Below, one piece after another: positions 1 through 11,300 of a stretch of DNA of 64,000 bases. Each line of letters opens with the position of its first letter. Positions within the stretch are counted from its first letter, which is position 1. The position numbers and the translations under genes are program-made. The notes under the pieces were generated by a model. The model saw nothing but the letters and a program-made list of their open reading frames with translations. It searched no databases and had not been told where the DNA came from. This DNA is from Heliopora coerulea (lineage: Eukaryota; Cnidaria; Anthozoa; Scleralcyonacea; Helioporidae): the NCBI GenBank assembly GCA_030142905.1, contig JASJOG010000180.1:70001-134000 (forward strand), read 5' to 3'.

Positions 1-894
1 CATAGCATGAATTGGTGAAGAATTCTAACAATTGCAATAATATCCCTCGCTCTCTCGCCAGATTTACAGCTTAACCAAAACGGCAAAGGTATCCTTTCAG
101 GTTAAATGGAACACCTGGACAGAAAATTGTGCGATATGTTGTCTTAAAGCAGTTAAGTATCGACAACAGCACCTCACAGCGACGTCAAGATCGGCGCTTT
201 TGAATAACCGTGATTTCCAAACCTTCACCACATGGGCCGAACTTCATATTAAAACACAAAACCATTTGGACATTTTATAAAAAAGTTTAGATGTTCCTAA
301 AAGGGGAACTCGGCTCTTTCCTTCAATGTATTCAGTTTAAATCCACCAACGAACTCACCATAGGGACATCTCTTCAATGGAATCTTTCAAGGATTACCAA
401 AATCCCGCGCAAGCACGCAAAGTGAAATTTCTCCCGAGTTGCGTTAAAATTCGCGCGTGTAACGCGTGCAGCAATTTAAAATTAATATCCAGATTAAACC
501 GTGGTCCAAACGTGTTTTTAAAAACGATTCAAAATTGTTAACGTTCAAAGCTGTTGTGTGTTATTCAATAAAATGTTATCATGATTTCCCCAGCGTTTTT
601 AACAGTACTGAAAACATAATCAACAAATGGAATGAAAATATAGATCTAATCAATCATCAATATCTACTCATAATTCGAAAATGTTTAAACATCGCTCAAC
701 ATCATTCTTGCTTCTTCAAAATATTGGCAAGTGATCAACCACTTCACCACTTCCATTTTTCACAAGCCCACATTCACAGGCTTGTTTACAAATTTCGAGA
801 GTTTTATTCCCCTCGTTCGCTCCTATTTCGATACTTCAACCTTTGTTCTTCCTACGTAATCTTTCATTCTGAAATAACCCCACTGAAATAATTT
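1..894. other. 5' end of window, no gene recognised
   Basis: AT-rich sequence without a recognisable gene. An open frame at 466-891 (141 codons) has no domain or codon pattern I can name. It lies directly upstream of a decayed Penelope-like reverse transcriptase tail, so it may be older debris of the same element. I do not call it a gene. Confidence 0.4.
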
Positions 895-1223
895 TTAAGA
901 AAGAATGGCTATCCAGACAGATCCCCTGACAGCATCATTAGTTTATTCTTAGATAAAATCCTCTCATCCGCCCGTAAACCGTTCTTGATACCTAAACACA
1001 TATTGTATTTTTCTCTGCCCTACACATGTCTCCATTGTTTACAAATCCAGGACTCAAGTTAAAAAACTTTTGTCCTCTGCTTTTTCCCAGATTAAAGTTC
1101 GCTTCGTTTTTCGCTCTACTTTCCGTCTAGTCAGCTTCTTTCCATTCAAAGACCGGGTTCCATTTCAGATCTGAGATCGCATGCCGTTTATTTATTTAAG
1201 TGTCAATGCTGTTACGCATTGTA

Positions 1224-1249
1224 CACTGGCGGTCAAAGAGAATTGATCA
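1224..1249 (+). repeat. Tc1 left terminal inverted repeat
   Basis: A 26-bp repeat beginning CACTGGCGGT and ending GAATTGATCA. It matches the reverse complement of 2636-2661 at 24 of 26 positions. Confidence 0.92.
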
Positions 1250-1338
1250 CACAAAAGCTAAAGATGGTGACGCCATAAACATTGTAACAAATCTTATCAT
1301 GACAAGTAATTACACCGAAAACAAACAGAAAACAAATC

Positions 1339-2368
1339 TTAATATTTAGTGGCTCCTCCACGACCTTTGATCACTGCTTTACACCTTCGAGGCATGCTAT
1401 TTATTAAAATAATTAGCTTATCTAATTTAAAGCCTTGACATGCAGCTGTTACAGCACTCCAAAGTTCTGTGACATTGATAGGGTTTTGCTCTTGGACCAT
1501 TGTCTTAAATTGGTCCCATAGATTCTCAATAGGGTTGAGATCGGGTGACTGTGCTAGCCATTCCAGAAAAATTATGCCCTCTTCCTTAAACCATCCTTTG
1601 ACAAGGAGGGAGGTGTAACAAGTTGCATTGTCATGCTGCAATATCCAACTATTTGGTATGGTCAGCATGTGTGTGGTTGGAATAAGCAAATTTTGTAGGA
1701 GATCAATGTATCGTTCTCCATTGAGCTTTCCATCTATCTTAGAAAGACAGCCAACACCTCTTGCACTGATGCAGCCCCATACCATGATGCCACCACCTCC
1801 ATGTTTGACAGTTGTCTGAATGCAGCTTTCCTTTAGTTGTTCACCAACCATTCTTCAGACATACACACGCCCATCACTCCTATGAAGAAGAAACCTTGAT
1901 TCATTGCTGAAGATAACTTGGGACCACTGTTCAGCCGTCCAATCTTTGTGTGCTTGTGCAAACTGTAATTGAGACTTCTTATGGCGAGCAGTAAGCCTAG
2001 GCTTCTTTCTGGGCTTGCAGCCCTTTAGAACCAGCCTCTCTAAGCCTTCTTTGGGTGGTGAAAACCGAGATATCGACACCATGTTCAATTAGCATCTCAG
2101 CTTTTGTTTGCGGGGCAGTCTTGCACCAAATTGACTTGCATTTCCTTACCGTGAGCCTGTCTTCTCTCTCAGATGTCTTTTGTTTCTGTCTAGGGATCTT
2201 GGCATCTTTCACACTACCAGTGAGTCTATTCTTCTTGAGGATTTCACTGACACTGACACTTTCAGTGCAACCCATACAAGAAGCAATTTCACGTTGCGTG
2301 TAGCCTTCCTCGGATAATGGCAGCACTTTTCCTCAATCTTCAAAACTGATTCTTCTCTTTGGACCCAT
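1339..2368 (-). pseudogene. Tc1-type transposase, inactivated
   Basis: The minus-strand reading starts MGPKRRISFED at 2368 and then meets a stop. It resumes with a helix-turn-helix region (SEEGYTQREIASCMG), shifts frame near 2000-2090 and meets another stop near 1855. It ends with the catalytic core to 1339. Tc1 hallmarks are visible: HKDWTAEQWSQVIFSNES, MVWGCIS, LQHDNA and SPDLNPIENLW. In DD34E transposases the first catalytic Asp lies in FSDES; here it reads FSNES, so Asp is replaced by Asn. Stops, a frameshift and the lost catalytic residue all indicate a dead copy. Confidence 0.9.
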
Positions 2369-2635
2369 TATTCCGATTTGGAATCGGAATTATTAATAAT
2401 TTGTAATCGGATTATTAATAGTCCAATTTGTGACAGGCCAACAACCCTTTCTTGTAAGACTTGAAATTCATTTAGCGTATGCTATAAAATACTTTAAAAA
2501 CAGAATATCTCTACAAATATTATGGGACACATCTCAATCTATCCAAAACATTCGTTACTATAACCCTGAAGGCTGTTGGTGTACGACGTGCTTCTTGTCT
2601 GCCTATATAAGCAGAAAGTAACATAAATCTTAACA

Positions 2636-2661
2636 TGATCAATTCTTTTTAACCGCCAGTG
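2636..2661 (-). repeat. Tc1 right terminal inverted repeat
   Basis: The partner of 1224-1249, immediately followed by the duplicated TA at 2662-2663. Confidence 0.92.
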
Positions 2662-3140
2662 TATGTTGGCCAAACGTGCCGACATTTACACACGCGCATC
2701 TCGGACCACACGGGAATATCAGCTTTGACTGGTAAGAAGTTGAGCAGACACTCACCCCCCGCCATTTCCCATCTCCATCGCGACACGAGTCATCCTGCAA
2801 GTCCTAACGATTTTCCCATCTTAACCTCTCCTTCAACTAGTTTTCAACTCCTCGTGAGAGAAAGCCTCTTCATTAACAAACTCAAACCCTTTCTTAACGC
2901 TGTCATAGCTTCCTGTCCACTTTCCTTGTTTTGAATTACTGGTTACGGTTATTTTAATTTCAAACCACTTGTAATTTTTTACGGGTAATTTAGCTATACG
3001 TTATATATATATCGCTTGTCATAAAAATTTTCCACGCTCTGATGATGTTGCAAGACGCAACGAAACGTTAGAATTAAACAAGTTTTAAAACACTTGAACT
3101 TATGGCTGTTATGCCCATACTCAGCTGGGCCTTAATTTTT

Positions 3141-4785
3141 ATTATTAAGCTATCATTCTTGTTTGATGCAGCACATGAAGTTCAAAAATATGATGCCTGT
3201 AGAATGCCATGTGTGAACAACTTTTAACCAAATTTTGTTGCGACCACATGCTGCGCTGAAAATCTTCGTTGAAGATAATTCCCTGGCAAGCCCCAAAGGA
3301 GGCGGCCGCGACCATTCATAAAATCATACATCTCAATATTTTCAGGCGGATATACCCAGCACCCCCGTGGGAACTCAGCCCTTCTGCGTCTGTCGGGCAC
3401 CCCTATGAATTAGTGGATACGGACATGCGCGTGACACCAAACTGCTGGACAAAATGTCGTGATGCTCATGGATTTCCCAATATGCATGAATAAATGAACT
3501 CATAGTTAGCAAGGACTGGTGCCTAACTTTACTTTGTCTGAATGGATCGTCGGGTACGTTTGTTTAAAGAAACATCGTGCATGTGGATCCTCCTGAAAAT
3601 AAACTTTTGTTTTCGCAATTTATTGTAACTCTTTTTGGTTCGCATCTGATTCTTTAATTTTACTCGGCCTCAGGCTCGCACCAAATGATTTTGCTAAGCA
3701 AGGGAAGACGTCTTGGACCGTAAGAGGTCAATTAACTAGCTGCTTTGCGCTGATGTGAGATACATAAATCAATGTCTTTTATATCCGGCACGATTACCAA
3801 TATTCTTAATGGGTGTGCATTAATACGTATGCAAAAGTCTATCACATCACTTCGTCTGGATTAAGAAAAGACGCTTGGAAAACATAGACGTTATGCTAAA
3901 TCACTTAAGTCTAAACAAAGTGAAATTTTGCATATTTTTGATGCATTCGGAAGTGAATTACATAACAGATTGACGTTGTTCGTAAACAGAAAAAAAATCC
4001 GTAAAAAGACAAATATGGATGATTCATCGCAAATGCAATAGTTTAATGCGTGGCTTGCTTTTCTTCATTAAGGATATTGCCTGACGAGATATTCTATTTA
4101 GCATTAACTCATACAATAACTGAATCTGCTATTTACTTTGAAAATGTTGCACGTCGGTCGGCAACGAAATGTCAGTGAACTTTTATGAAACTTTATCGTT
4201 TTGTTCTCTGTCTCTCGACCATTAATTTATGAGTGCGAAGGTCATACCATTGCATCTTCGAATTTTGAGCTGGGCTCTCACCTTTATTTTGCGTCTAAGA
4301 TTTCCGCTCGGTAAATCCTTAGGGAACATTTTAACTGAAGATATATAAAAATGCCTGAATACAGCTATATATAATTCATTTGACGGTTTTCATTAATGAA
4401 TAAATTTCATCAAAACTTAGCAATATAACTAGCTACTGGATTGTTTTAAGTCTGTTTATTAATTTAACCCAGCACGAATGGTTGAATGCGTTTACAAACA
4501 TTGGGTTTTGTGGTCAAAGATGACGGGTACAAATTACAGAGGGATTCTGCGGCAAGTAGCTATGGAGACATGCTACATTTTTTATCGACAAGAGTGAAAC
4601 CTTTTGTCGCAATTGCGTCGTAACCATCCGCTGGCTTGGACGTTTTTCGATTGAATTCTACAACAGGCCCAAAATAGCGGTGGTATCGCATTATGACGCG
4701 ACAAATATGCTAAAAAGACTTGGCTTAAACCAGATAAGCATTAAGAAGTGCCTCAAAGTCAGTTTTCCTCAAGAAGGTTTCAAAG
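3141..4785. other. Intergenic, mostly unrecognised
   Basis: Apart from the Penelope-like terminal fragment at 4135-4330, I see no gene, tRNA-like box or strong repeat. The segment 4340-4785 is the likely promoter and leader side of the ankyrin gene. I could not assign a TATA box with confidence. Confidence 0.4.
4135..4330 (+). repeat. Penelope-like terminal repeat fragment, degenerate
   Basis: Shares the order GATGTTGCAC-like hairpin, GAAAYGTCAGT, poly-pyrimidine stretch, GAGCTGGGCTCT and TTCCGCTCGG with the better-preserved copy at 23906-24085. The hammerhead-like core is damaged (GAAAATG where CTGAAGATG is expected). It is a solo terminal fragment. Confidence 0.6.
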
Positions 4786-6270
4786 ATGAAACGTTCAGAT
4801 AGCTTCATGCAGGAACAAGTTGGCCTTCAGGCATTCGACGCCATTCAACTTCACCACTTTACAAGGATTCGCTTGTTCTTGAAGAATGGTCTGAACGCAA
4901 ATATGCGAGATTCTAAGAAGCGGACATTGCTTATGTGTTCTTGCAACCTTGCCAACCAACAAACAGCGTTGAAATTCGTCAATTTACTCCTAACTTACAG
5001 GGCTCGCATAGAACTGTCGGATACCAATGGCCTGAACGCCTTGCATCACGCTGTAGTTTGTGGACACGAAAGGATCGTTTCACGTTTACTTGAATTTGCT
5101 GGAAACTTTGACATCAATAGTCAAGATAATGAAGGCAACACGGCGCTAATGTTAGCCGTTTTAACTGGAAGTTTAGCTATATTACAGCAGATTGTAAAAA
5201 CCTTGAGAAAATATGATTTATCCGTCGATATCTCAAACAACGAGGGAATTACGCCGTTAATTCAAGCAACCATTCTTGGAGAAAACGAAATGGCAAAATG
5301 CTTGGTTACTGTCGGAAGGGCATCGCCACAGATTCGGGATAAGCATTTCCGAAAGTCAGCTTCGGAGTGGGGACGAACGAACATGAAAAAAAGAACTCGA
5401 TTACGTGATTGCCATCCTGCAAGAAACCGTGCCATCCACTCAAGTCCCCCACAAATTCTGTGCCTCGGGAACAATCGACCAAGAAATGTGAAGGGGGAGT
5501 CCAGGGGGAGCCAAAATTCTATTTCAAAGTGGCATTCCCCAAATCAGATCACTAGAGAGGACGATTCTAAAATAAAGTCACGTAATTGGTCTGATCTAAA
5601 ACTCGTCTACGGCTTGTACCAGCAACAACTCAGCAACTCCTACAGGAGAAGTGCTCCTCCCGGGCGAAAAACTCCTCCCTCCTGTTCTGATTTGTCCGGC
5701 GGCGAAACATCGTTTTGGCGTACCGCAGCTCTTTCCATGCGATTGAAACAAAGACGCCACACAGTCGCCCTCAGCCGAAGTCTCCCGAGCAATTTGTCCA
5801 CGAAATCATTCTTTTCTCGTCGTAGTTTCCAGAACGGACCCTCCGGCGGCAGATCGTTGAGTATCGGAACCACCGATCAGGTTGGCATTGATGGTTCAAA
5901 GAGGTCTTCGTTGAGTCAGAACTTTGCAGAAAGGAATACCATCCGTCGTCTATCTGATACGCATGCCCAGCTGCCCTCCACTGCCCCAGGGGGACTGGAC
6001 TCTACTTTGTGTCGGAAAAGTAATGAAGTCATAAGACAAAGCTCACTATCTATCGAAAGCACGCCACGAGTCAGAAGAAAGAGTTCTGTTACGTTCCAGT
6101 CCGTCGAGTTCGAAGATCATGCCGGAAAGTCTACTGTTCTTCAGTCCCCACGGACAGCACAAAGCAGTGTCAAGTACAACGAAAGTGGTTTTCGAAAAGC
6201 TGGTGAAACTAGTCTTCCAATTTTTGAATATGAAGAAGACGTGGTGGGAAACGATCATAAAAGGACGTGA
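4786..6270 (+). CDS. Ankyrin-repeat protein with long basic, Ser-rich tail
   Basis: An intact single-exon frame of 494 residues. An in-frame TAA lies about 50 bases upstream of the ATG, so the start is well supported. Residues 12-188 form about five ankyrin repeats, with typical TPL/TAL/NALHHA turns such as NGLNALHHAVVCGHERIV and EGNTALMLAVLTGSL. Ankyrin repeats are protein-binding scaffolds. Residues 190-494 are low-complexity, rich in Ser, Arg and Lys, and probably disordered; an SxRR-type phospho-motif (RRKSS) lies near residue 430. The architecture of N-terminal ankyrin repeats plus a disordered tail resembles the ANKRD33/34/63 group, but I cannot decide the orthologue. There is no signal peptide or membrane segment. 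Neighbours are transposon debris. Confidence 0.82.
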   Translation: MKRSDSFMQEQVGLQAFDAIQLHHFTRIRLFLKNGLNANMRDSKKRTLLMCSCNLANQQTALKFVNLLLTYRARIELSDTNGLNALHHAVVCGHERIVSRLLEFAGNFDINSQDNEGNTALMLAVLTGSLAILQQIVKTLRKYDLSVDISNNEGITPLIQATILGENEMAKCLVTVGRASPQIRDKHFRKSASEWGRTNMKKRTRLRDCHPARNRAIHSSPPQILCLGNNRPRNVKGESRGSQNSISKWHSPNQITREDDSKIKSRNWSDLKLVYGLYQQQLSNSYRRSAPPGRKTPPSCSDLSGGETSFWRTAALSMRLKQRRHTVALSRSLPSNLSTKSFFSRRSFQNGPSGGRSLSIGTTDQVGIDGSKRSSLSQNFAERNTIRRLSDTHAQLPSTAPGGLDSTLCRKSNEVIRQSSLSIESTPRVRRKSSVTFQSVEFEDHAGKSTVLQSPRTAQSSVKYNESGFRKAGETSLPIFEYEEDVVGNDHKRT

Positions 6271-7261
6271 GAGAACTATAGCCAGACAAAGGTTCGTTTT
6301 TATTTACTCGTGTTCAGACAGCACGCTAACTAGCGCTTAATCGAAAAAGGTTTTTTGAATAGTTTTGTCGTAATTTATAACTTTACATGGATTAGTAGGA
6401 GTAATGTACAGGTAGAAAGCGAAACTTATGGATGGGAAGGAAATATTAGATTACTTATTCAGAAAAGAGCGTTTTCACCGGACGGTATGGTGACCACATT
6501 GGTGTAACTTAACCTTTTACTTGGCACCATTTCAGAATACCTTGAAACCATCCCCCTAAATAATCCACCTAAAAGCATCGGGTGTGAGCCAGTGTAATAT
6601 GATAAAATTGAGCAATAGTAAATGGGTCAAATAAAGAGCGAATTAAAACTAATATTTAGTATCTACAATCACTATAAAAGATTCTTGATAATCGAGAAAA
6701 ATTTCGAATGTTTATAGAAATACATGTTTTCCAAATTTGGTCCAGTGAGAAGGGCGTTAGTTCGCGAGATAATATCCACTCGAAATCTCTCTACAATCCA
6801 CTCACGTGCCGGAGAAGTGAAAGGTAATTGACATGTTAGCATTTTCTGACATGTCTGTTGCCTTTCGCATCTCTGGGACTTGCCTGGAAACATTGCCTAA
6901 GTCGATTGCAAACAGTCCATTGAAATTGAGACGACAAAGATATCGATACTGCGGCCATGTTTGTGGTCATAGCCATTAGTTAAAGTACAAACAGTATGGC
7001 CACGATGACGTCCAGGGCAACCGACCAATAATGTTTTCCTTGTATAACAGAACTTTCATCGATTATTTGCGCGTACGTGCGTCACTCTTTTTGAATCAAG
7101 TGACGAGACGGACTGGTCTCAATAGGTTCTGGACGCACCAACCGTTTACAATCTCGTCTCCACAGCCTTCGTTAAGAAGGCTGAAGTTAAGAAACCGCTT
7201 TATTTCGTTAAGAAGCTTTACTTACAGTGTTTTTTTCATGAAGAAATTTCTTTTGTTGTAA
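6271..7261. other. 3' UTR and intergenic sequence
   Basis: Probable 3' UTR of the ankyrin gene to about 6650. The rest holds no recognisable coding or RNA gene. Confidence 0.4.
6630..6635 (+). terminator. Candidate poly(A) signal of the ankyrin gene
   Basis: A canonical AATAAA lies 360 bases after the stop codon at 6270, inside otherwise featureless AT-rich sequence. It is the first good hexamer downstream. Confidence 0.4.
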
Positions 7262-7608
7262 AGCCGGGGGTGGTGAGAGATGGGGGCAGAGGAGTCTAAA
7301 GCCCCCCTGTCGGGAAAAAATTAACATTTCGTCAGAGAATTTTTATTGCTGATAACACAATTATAAAATGTACAAACTGCAAATATTTATTGATTCAGCT
7401 AAGAAAGATAATACTTTTTTCTTCATGCCAAATCTGAATGCAAACTGTTTCTAATCAGTTGTTGTGATTATTCTTGCGAAAAATTTTTCAACCTTCAAAT
7501 AAGGAAATTATAAAAAGGTCGTGGTCCTGTCCCCCCTCGTTTAGCTCCCCATGTCGGGGACTTTAGCCCCTGCGTTGGAGAATTCCTGGAGCCACCCCTG
7601 CTTGACGG
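7262..7608 (+). repeat. Interspersed repeat, copy 1 of 2 in window
   Basis: Contains AAGCCCCCCTGTCGGGA, then AT-rich sequence, then CAAATAAGGAAATTAT, GTTGGGGAC-like and GAGAATTCCTGGAGCCACCC. The same series recurs in the same orientation at 62516-62872. No open frame or tRNA promoter was seen, so it is probably a non-autonomous DNA element. Confidence 0.65.
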
Positions 7609-7875
7609 TTGTTGCAAACGCGGGGTTTTGGTTGTGCCGACGTATCCTTTCTGCTGTTGGCGTTGACACATAACAATTTGAACGATGAATGATTCATCGT
7701 CTTCATCCCTGCCGGATGAACTGAAATTACAGTATTTTGTTTCGTTAATTGAGACACAGGTCTCGATCGGCAAACTGAAGCAAAGTGATTTAATTTATTA
7801 CATTTTTTGCGACGGCGCTTTAATGCTGGACATTTGCCATATTCGTGTTCACTTCCACAGTGTTAAATTAGTGGT

Positions 7876-8230
7876 TGTTAGCTCAGTAGAGCCACGCTTT
7901 AGGCGAGGTGCGGGATCTTTATTGGATCACAAGACAACGTACAATAACTAATGATTTATAAATGTCTAATAATTGTTCACTGCAGCGAGTAGTTCTTCTG
8001 AGTCTGAGTTCTCTTCTACTTGTTTTCCAGCTCTGCTTTGTCTGCTCATGTTGGCTCTCTTCGTTGGTTCTCTCTTTTCTGCTCTCTGCTGTTGGGAAAG
8101 AAGCATCTCTTTTTATGCTTTTGGTGGACAATGTTGGTTGACAGTGACTGACAGTAGAAGTTGACCAATCAGATACATTCTGACCAAGTCTTTCACTCTG
8201 CCAGGCAAAGGTGTTGTTTGGAATGTAACA
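7876..8230 (-). repeat. Long terminal repeat of an LTR retrotransposon (copy 1)
   Basis: A 355-bp segment with TGTTA...TAACA ends. On the minus strand it carries CCAATAAAGATCC, a poly(A) signal placed as in an R region. Close copies lie at 15925-16293 and 32581-32943. It lies on the 3' side of the minus-strand gag remnant at 9294-10041, so it is probably that element's 3' LTR. The duplicated target site was not identified. Confidence 0.5.
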
Positions 8231-8572
8231 TAATTAACAAGGATGTTTGAAAAAGATTTTTCGGTACTAAATATATATAGTTCTTTGTAAAATTATAATA
8301 GTAAAATCAGAATGTACTAGTTCTTTATCTCAGTTATGTTATTTCACAGTTTCACATCGTATTTCGAGCTCAAATCTGATCTGAATAGGAATTACATCAT
8401 ATCTGGTGTTCAGCAAAGTATCCAATCAACATAGGCTGCTTTAATACAAATCAAAGCAAGGATTTAACAATACCAACTTGTACCTTGACCTTACATTCGA
8501 TAACATAAACAAAAACCTTTTAAGCTAGATCGGTAATCATCATTCATGACATTTTCAAGAGGACCAATTATG

Positions 8573-9125
8573 ATTTTAGAAATTTGAGAGCTTGGATATA
8601 TGTTAACATAGATGAACGATTTTCAAGCTCTGTACTCAGAAAATGATTTCTGAGCTCCAGACGAGGATCGAACCCGCAACCTTCCGATAACCGGTGAGAC
8701 GCTCTAACCATTGAGCTACCAAGACTCAGATGGTGAGCTAAGATGCAAGTTCGATAGATATGTGCGACCTAAGCGGAAGCCACTATATATTAATAATGAT
8801 TAATACGGTAGCTCAATGGTTAGAGCGTCTGGGGCGCAGAAATCATTTTCTGAGTATCGAGCTTGAAGATCGTTCATCTACCTTAATATATCCAAGCTCT
8901 CATGTTTCGCAAACATTAAACCATATCAATCATTATTAATATATAGTGGCTTCTGCTTAGGTCGCACATATATATCGAACTTGCACCTTAGCTCACCATC
9001 TGAGTCTTGGTAGCTCAATGGTTAGAGCGTCTCACCGGTCATCAGAAGGTTGCGGGTTCGATCCCCGTCTGGGGCTCAGAAATCATTTTCTGAGTACAGA
9101 GCTTGAAGATCGTTCATCTATCTTA
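8573..9125. mobile_element. Composite tRNA-derived SINE cluster with 13-bp target duplication
   Basis: Flanked by AGGACCAATTATG at 8560-8572 and again at 9126-9138. Inside are one inverted SINE copy (about 8590-8797), a truncated direct copy (to about 8885) and a full direct copy. The full copy has a tRNA-like head at about 9005-9075 with A box TAGCTCAATGG and B box GGTTCGATCC. All copies share the tail ATCATTTTCTGAGTA then GAGCTTGAAGATCGTTC. The insertion lies inside older repeat sequence. Confidence 0.85.
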
Positions 9126-9293
9126 AGGACCAATTATGGTGCAAGTCACAAAAAATAAAATAACAACTTTATGTGGCTAAAACCTGACAAAACTCAAACA
9201 AACATTACAACCTTTGTGATACGATGATCCATCTATAATTTAGCAGCTATTTTCATAATAGACTACGTTGAGGTTTGATAAATTCCATTTAGT

Positions 9294-10041
9294 TCATAAT
9301 GACATAAATTGCAGACCACCAAGTTCATGGAATGTGTGTTTCATAACAACAGTATTTACAATCTTTAACCATCTCTCTGCGATTTTGAATTCCTTTTCGT
9401 ACTGACCCCGTTGAAGAACTACGTGTATTATGAGACGACGACTTTTTATTGACGAGATCATTGTTCGTTTCAAGTTCAAGCGATCCTTTCATTTCTTTGG
9501 TTTGTATTTTAATGTTCTCAGCAGCCCGACATACTTGAATAGCTCTATCAAGAGACAGTTCAGTCTCTCGTAATAGCGGTTCCTGCACTTTTTTGCTCGA
9601 CATTTCAAGAACTATTTTATCTCTGATCAAACAGTAGTTAAGATCGCCAAACTCACAATGTTCCACTTCGAGACTTCAATTCAGCGACATATTCGTCAAT
9701 CGGTTGTCCTTCATCTTTATTATATGCGAAGAACTTGTACTTCATGTAGGTGATGTTTTTCTTCGGAGACATGTACTCCTCAAATTTAATTTCTTCAGCA
9801 CTACTTCTAGCTTTATCGAGTCCTCTTCATTGTCAAATGTAAAGGTGTAATATGCACCTCTTGCCTTTTCACCAACCGCTGATAAAAGACGTGAGGTTTT
9901 GACTTCATTTGATTTGTGATGAGCTTCGGTCGCAGTCACATATAAATTGAATTCTTTTTTCCATTTGTTCCAATTTTCGCTCAAATTGCCAGTAAAACTC
10001 ATTTCCTTAGGAGGAGAAAATTTTCCAGCCATATCGGACAT
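9294..10041 (-). pseudogene. Retrotransposon gag remnant
   Basis: The minus-strand reading begins MSDMAGKFSPPKEMSF with NWNKWKKEF, then LLSAVGEKA and YTFTFDNEED. It continues after frameshifts with YKFFAYNKDEGQPIDEYVAEL, CEFGDLNYCLIRDKIV and LLRETELSLDRAIQVCRAAE. This is the layout of cnidarian Gypsy-type gag proteins. The zinc-knuckle region (CKYCC) is cut off. No pol domain follows, so the element is deleted between gag and the LTR at 7876-8230. Confidence 0.75.
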
Positions 10042-10204
10042 AAAAACTCTACTATTATCCTGATACTATGTTTCATGTACACACCTATAGATAACACAAC
10101 ATTCTTTATTTACTACATAGTTGTTGCCACATACAATCACTGCTTGCTTTTTCTCTGCACCGTGATGTTGCCAAGTGAATATATAGCGTGAACAGGGGGG
10201 ATAA

Positions 10205-10645
10205 GGTTTGTAACACTATTTACACGCAGAACATCTTCGTACAGGAAATCATACTTAGTAAGAGCAAAGAGAATATGGAACGCAATGCCCAACCAAATAC
10301 TTCTGTCAAACACTCTAAGAACCTTTAAAACTAAATTTAAAGATTATTACTACTCTGCTGTTCAGTCTCCTTCCAACCCCGATGACTCACGATCTTGAAA
10401 AATAGCGCGCATAAAATGTAACTCTGTCCGAAGTCTACGCATTTCTCCGACTTGTTTTTAGTTCTTTTCCGGTTTCTTACTACACTTAGATTGTTTGTAA
10501 TGTATTTTCAAAATTGTCATTGTGCTATGTTGTATTTATGGTTCGCAGTAATTGGTTTTACCTGTTGCGGTATTCCAGACATTTTAACTTATCTAGAATA
10601 CTTATTGTAAATAAGGCAAAGCTAAAATTAAATAATTAGGGTCCT
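10205..10645 (+). repeat. LINE 3' end fragment
   Basis: The coding tail reads TRRTSSYRKSYLVRAKRIWN-like residues, as at the C-terminus of CR1/L2/jockey-type ORF2 proteins. A 3' UTR follows, ending CTTATTGTAAATAAGGCAAAGCTAAA. Related fragments are at 11985-12160, 15755-15860, 32405-32515 and 42355-43110. Confidence 0.6.
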
Positions 10646-10759
10646 ACACACGTATTGCCACATTAGTGAACTAATCGAAACCAGAAATTTTGTCTTTCGC
10701 ACAACATTACATAACCCAGGATGAATAATTGTATACGATAGTTGTATCGTGTAAATAGG

Positions 10760-11300
10760 CCCTTACGCAAACAATCAATTTTGACGTCAGACCAGAAAAC
10801 GAATCTCATTGGTAGTTGTTCAACTAATAATAAAACCTACAGCAAAAAGATCAGAAGTACCGTGACATGCAAAGGGAAGACAAAGAAGAAGAGAAATACA
10901 TTGGTATGTTTTTAAAATTTTCTTTCACTAAATTAGACACAATGCTGCTCTTGGAATTCCACCGAGTAGAAATCCTTAATAGATAGTCACGAGGTTAACG
11001 TTGTCGAAAGATCGTCTGTCTTTTCTCTTAAAGCATGTTTAAGGGACGATTTTGGCGGACGAAACAGCTTCCAGGTCGAGGAAGGTATCTGATGGTTAGA
11101 TATCTAGCTAGGCCGAATGTTCTAGTTATTATTATTACTAACAATAATCCATGAGTTGTTTGTAATATCATCATCGCCTTTGAACTTGGAATGACCTGAT
11201 TAATGGCGAAAATATAACCATGTCTGGTTGCGGAAAGCCTTGCTAGACTATCGAACCGATCAGTCGTTACAAGTGAAGAGGCCTGTCCATACTTAAAACT
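10760..11300 (+). repeat. P450-array duplicated flank, copy 1
   Basis: Carries the series TTTTGACGTCAGAC, AGAAGTAC.GTGACATG, GAATTCCACCGAGTAGAAAT, GGTATCTGATGGTTAGATAT and AATGACCTGATTAATGGCGA. The same block recurs at about 18800-19330, 37210-37760 and 43290-43760, and in part at 38080-38290. It marks the repeated unit that carries the P450 genes. Confidence 0.8.

Larger units (their letters stand above)
1224..2661 (-). mobile_element. Tc1/mariner element with TA target duplication
   Basis: A 1438-bp element bounded by 26-bp inverted repeats (1224-1249 and 2636-2661) that start CACTGGCGGT and differ at two positions. It is flanked by TA on both sides (1222-1223 and 2662-2663). Removing it and one TA rejoins the GIY-YIG coding sequence of the surrounding Penelope-like element in frame, which proves the insertion site. 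The transposase runs on the minus strand. Confidence 0.93.
895..3140 (+). mobile_element. Penelope-like element remnant (RT tail, GIY-YIG, 3' terminal repeat), split by Tc1
   Basis: Translating 895-1221 in shifting frames gives the end of a Penelope-type reverse transcriptase: an NGYP block, then SLPY, then a stretch ending SFFPFKDRVPF. The cysteine-containing VYLFKCQCCYALY start of a GIY-YIG endonuclease follows. The frame resumes at 2662 with VGQTCRHLHTRISDH and continues to FINKLKPFLN, stopping at 2934. The region to about 3140 is the 3' UTR and terminal repeat, with a hammerhead-like segment at 3040-3072. Frameshifts, a stop and the Tc1 insertion make it inactive. The assignment rests on domain order and motif recognition, not on alignment. 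Confidence 0.75.

Noticed and set aside
466..891. 141-codon open frame near the window start
   Set aside because: No recognisable domain, AT-rich composition, and it borders a decayed Penelope-like element. Not supported as a host gene.
9005..9075. tRNA-like sequence with A and B boxes
   Set aside because: It repeats elsewhere with the same downstream tail and target duplications, so it is the head of a SINE and not a functional tRNA gene. The same holds for the tRNA-like blocks at 15440-15625, 52000-52060 and 61980-62040.
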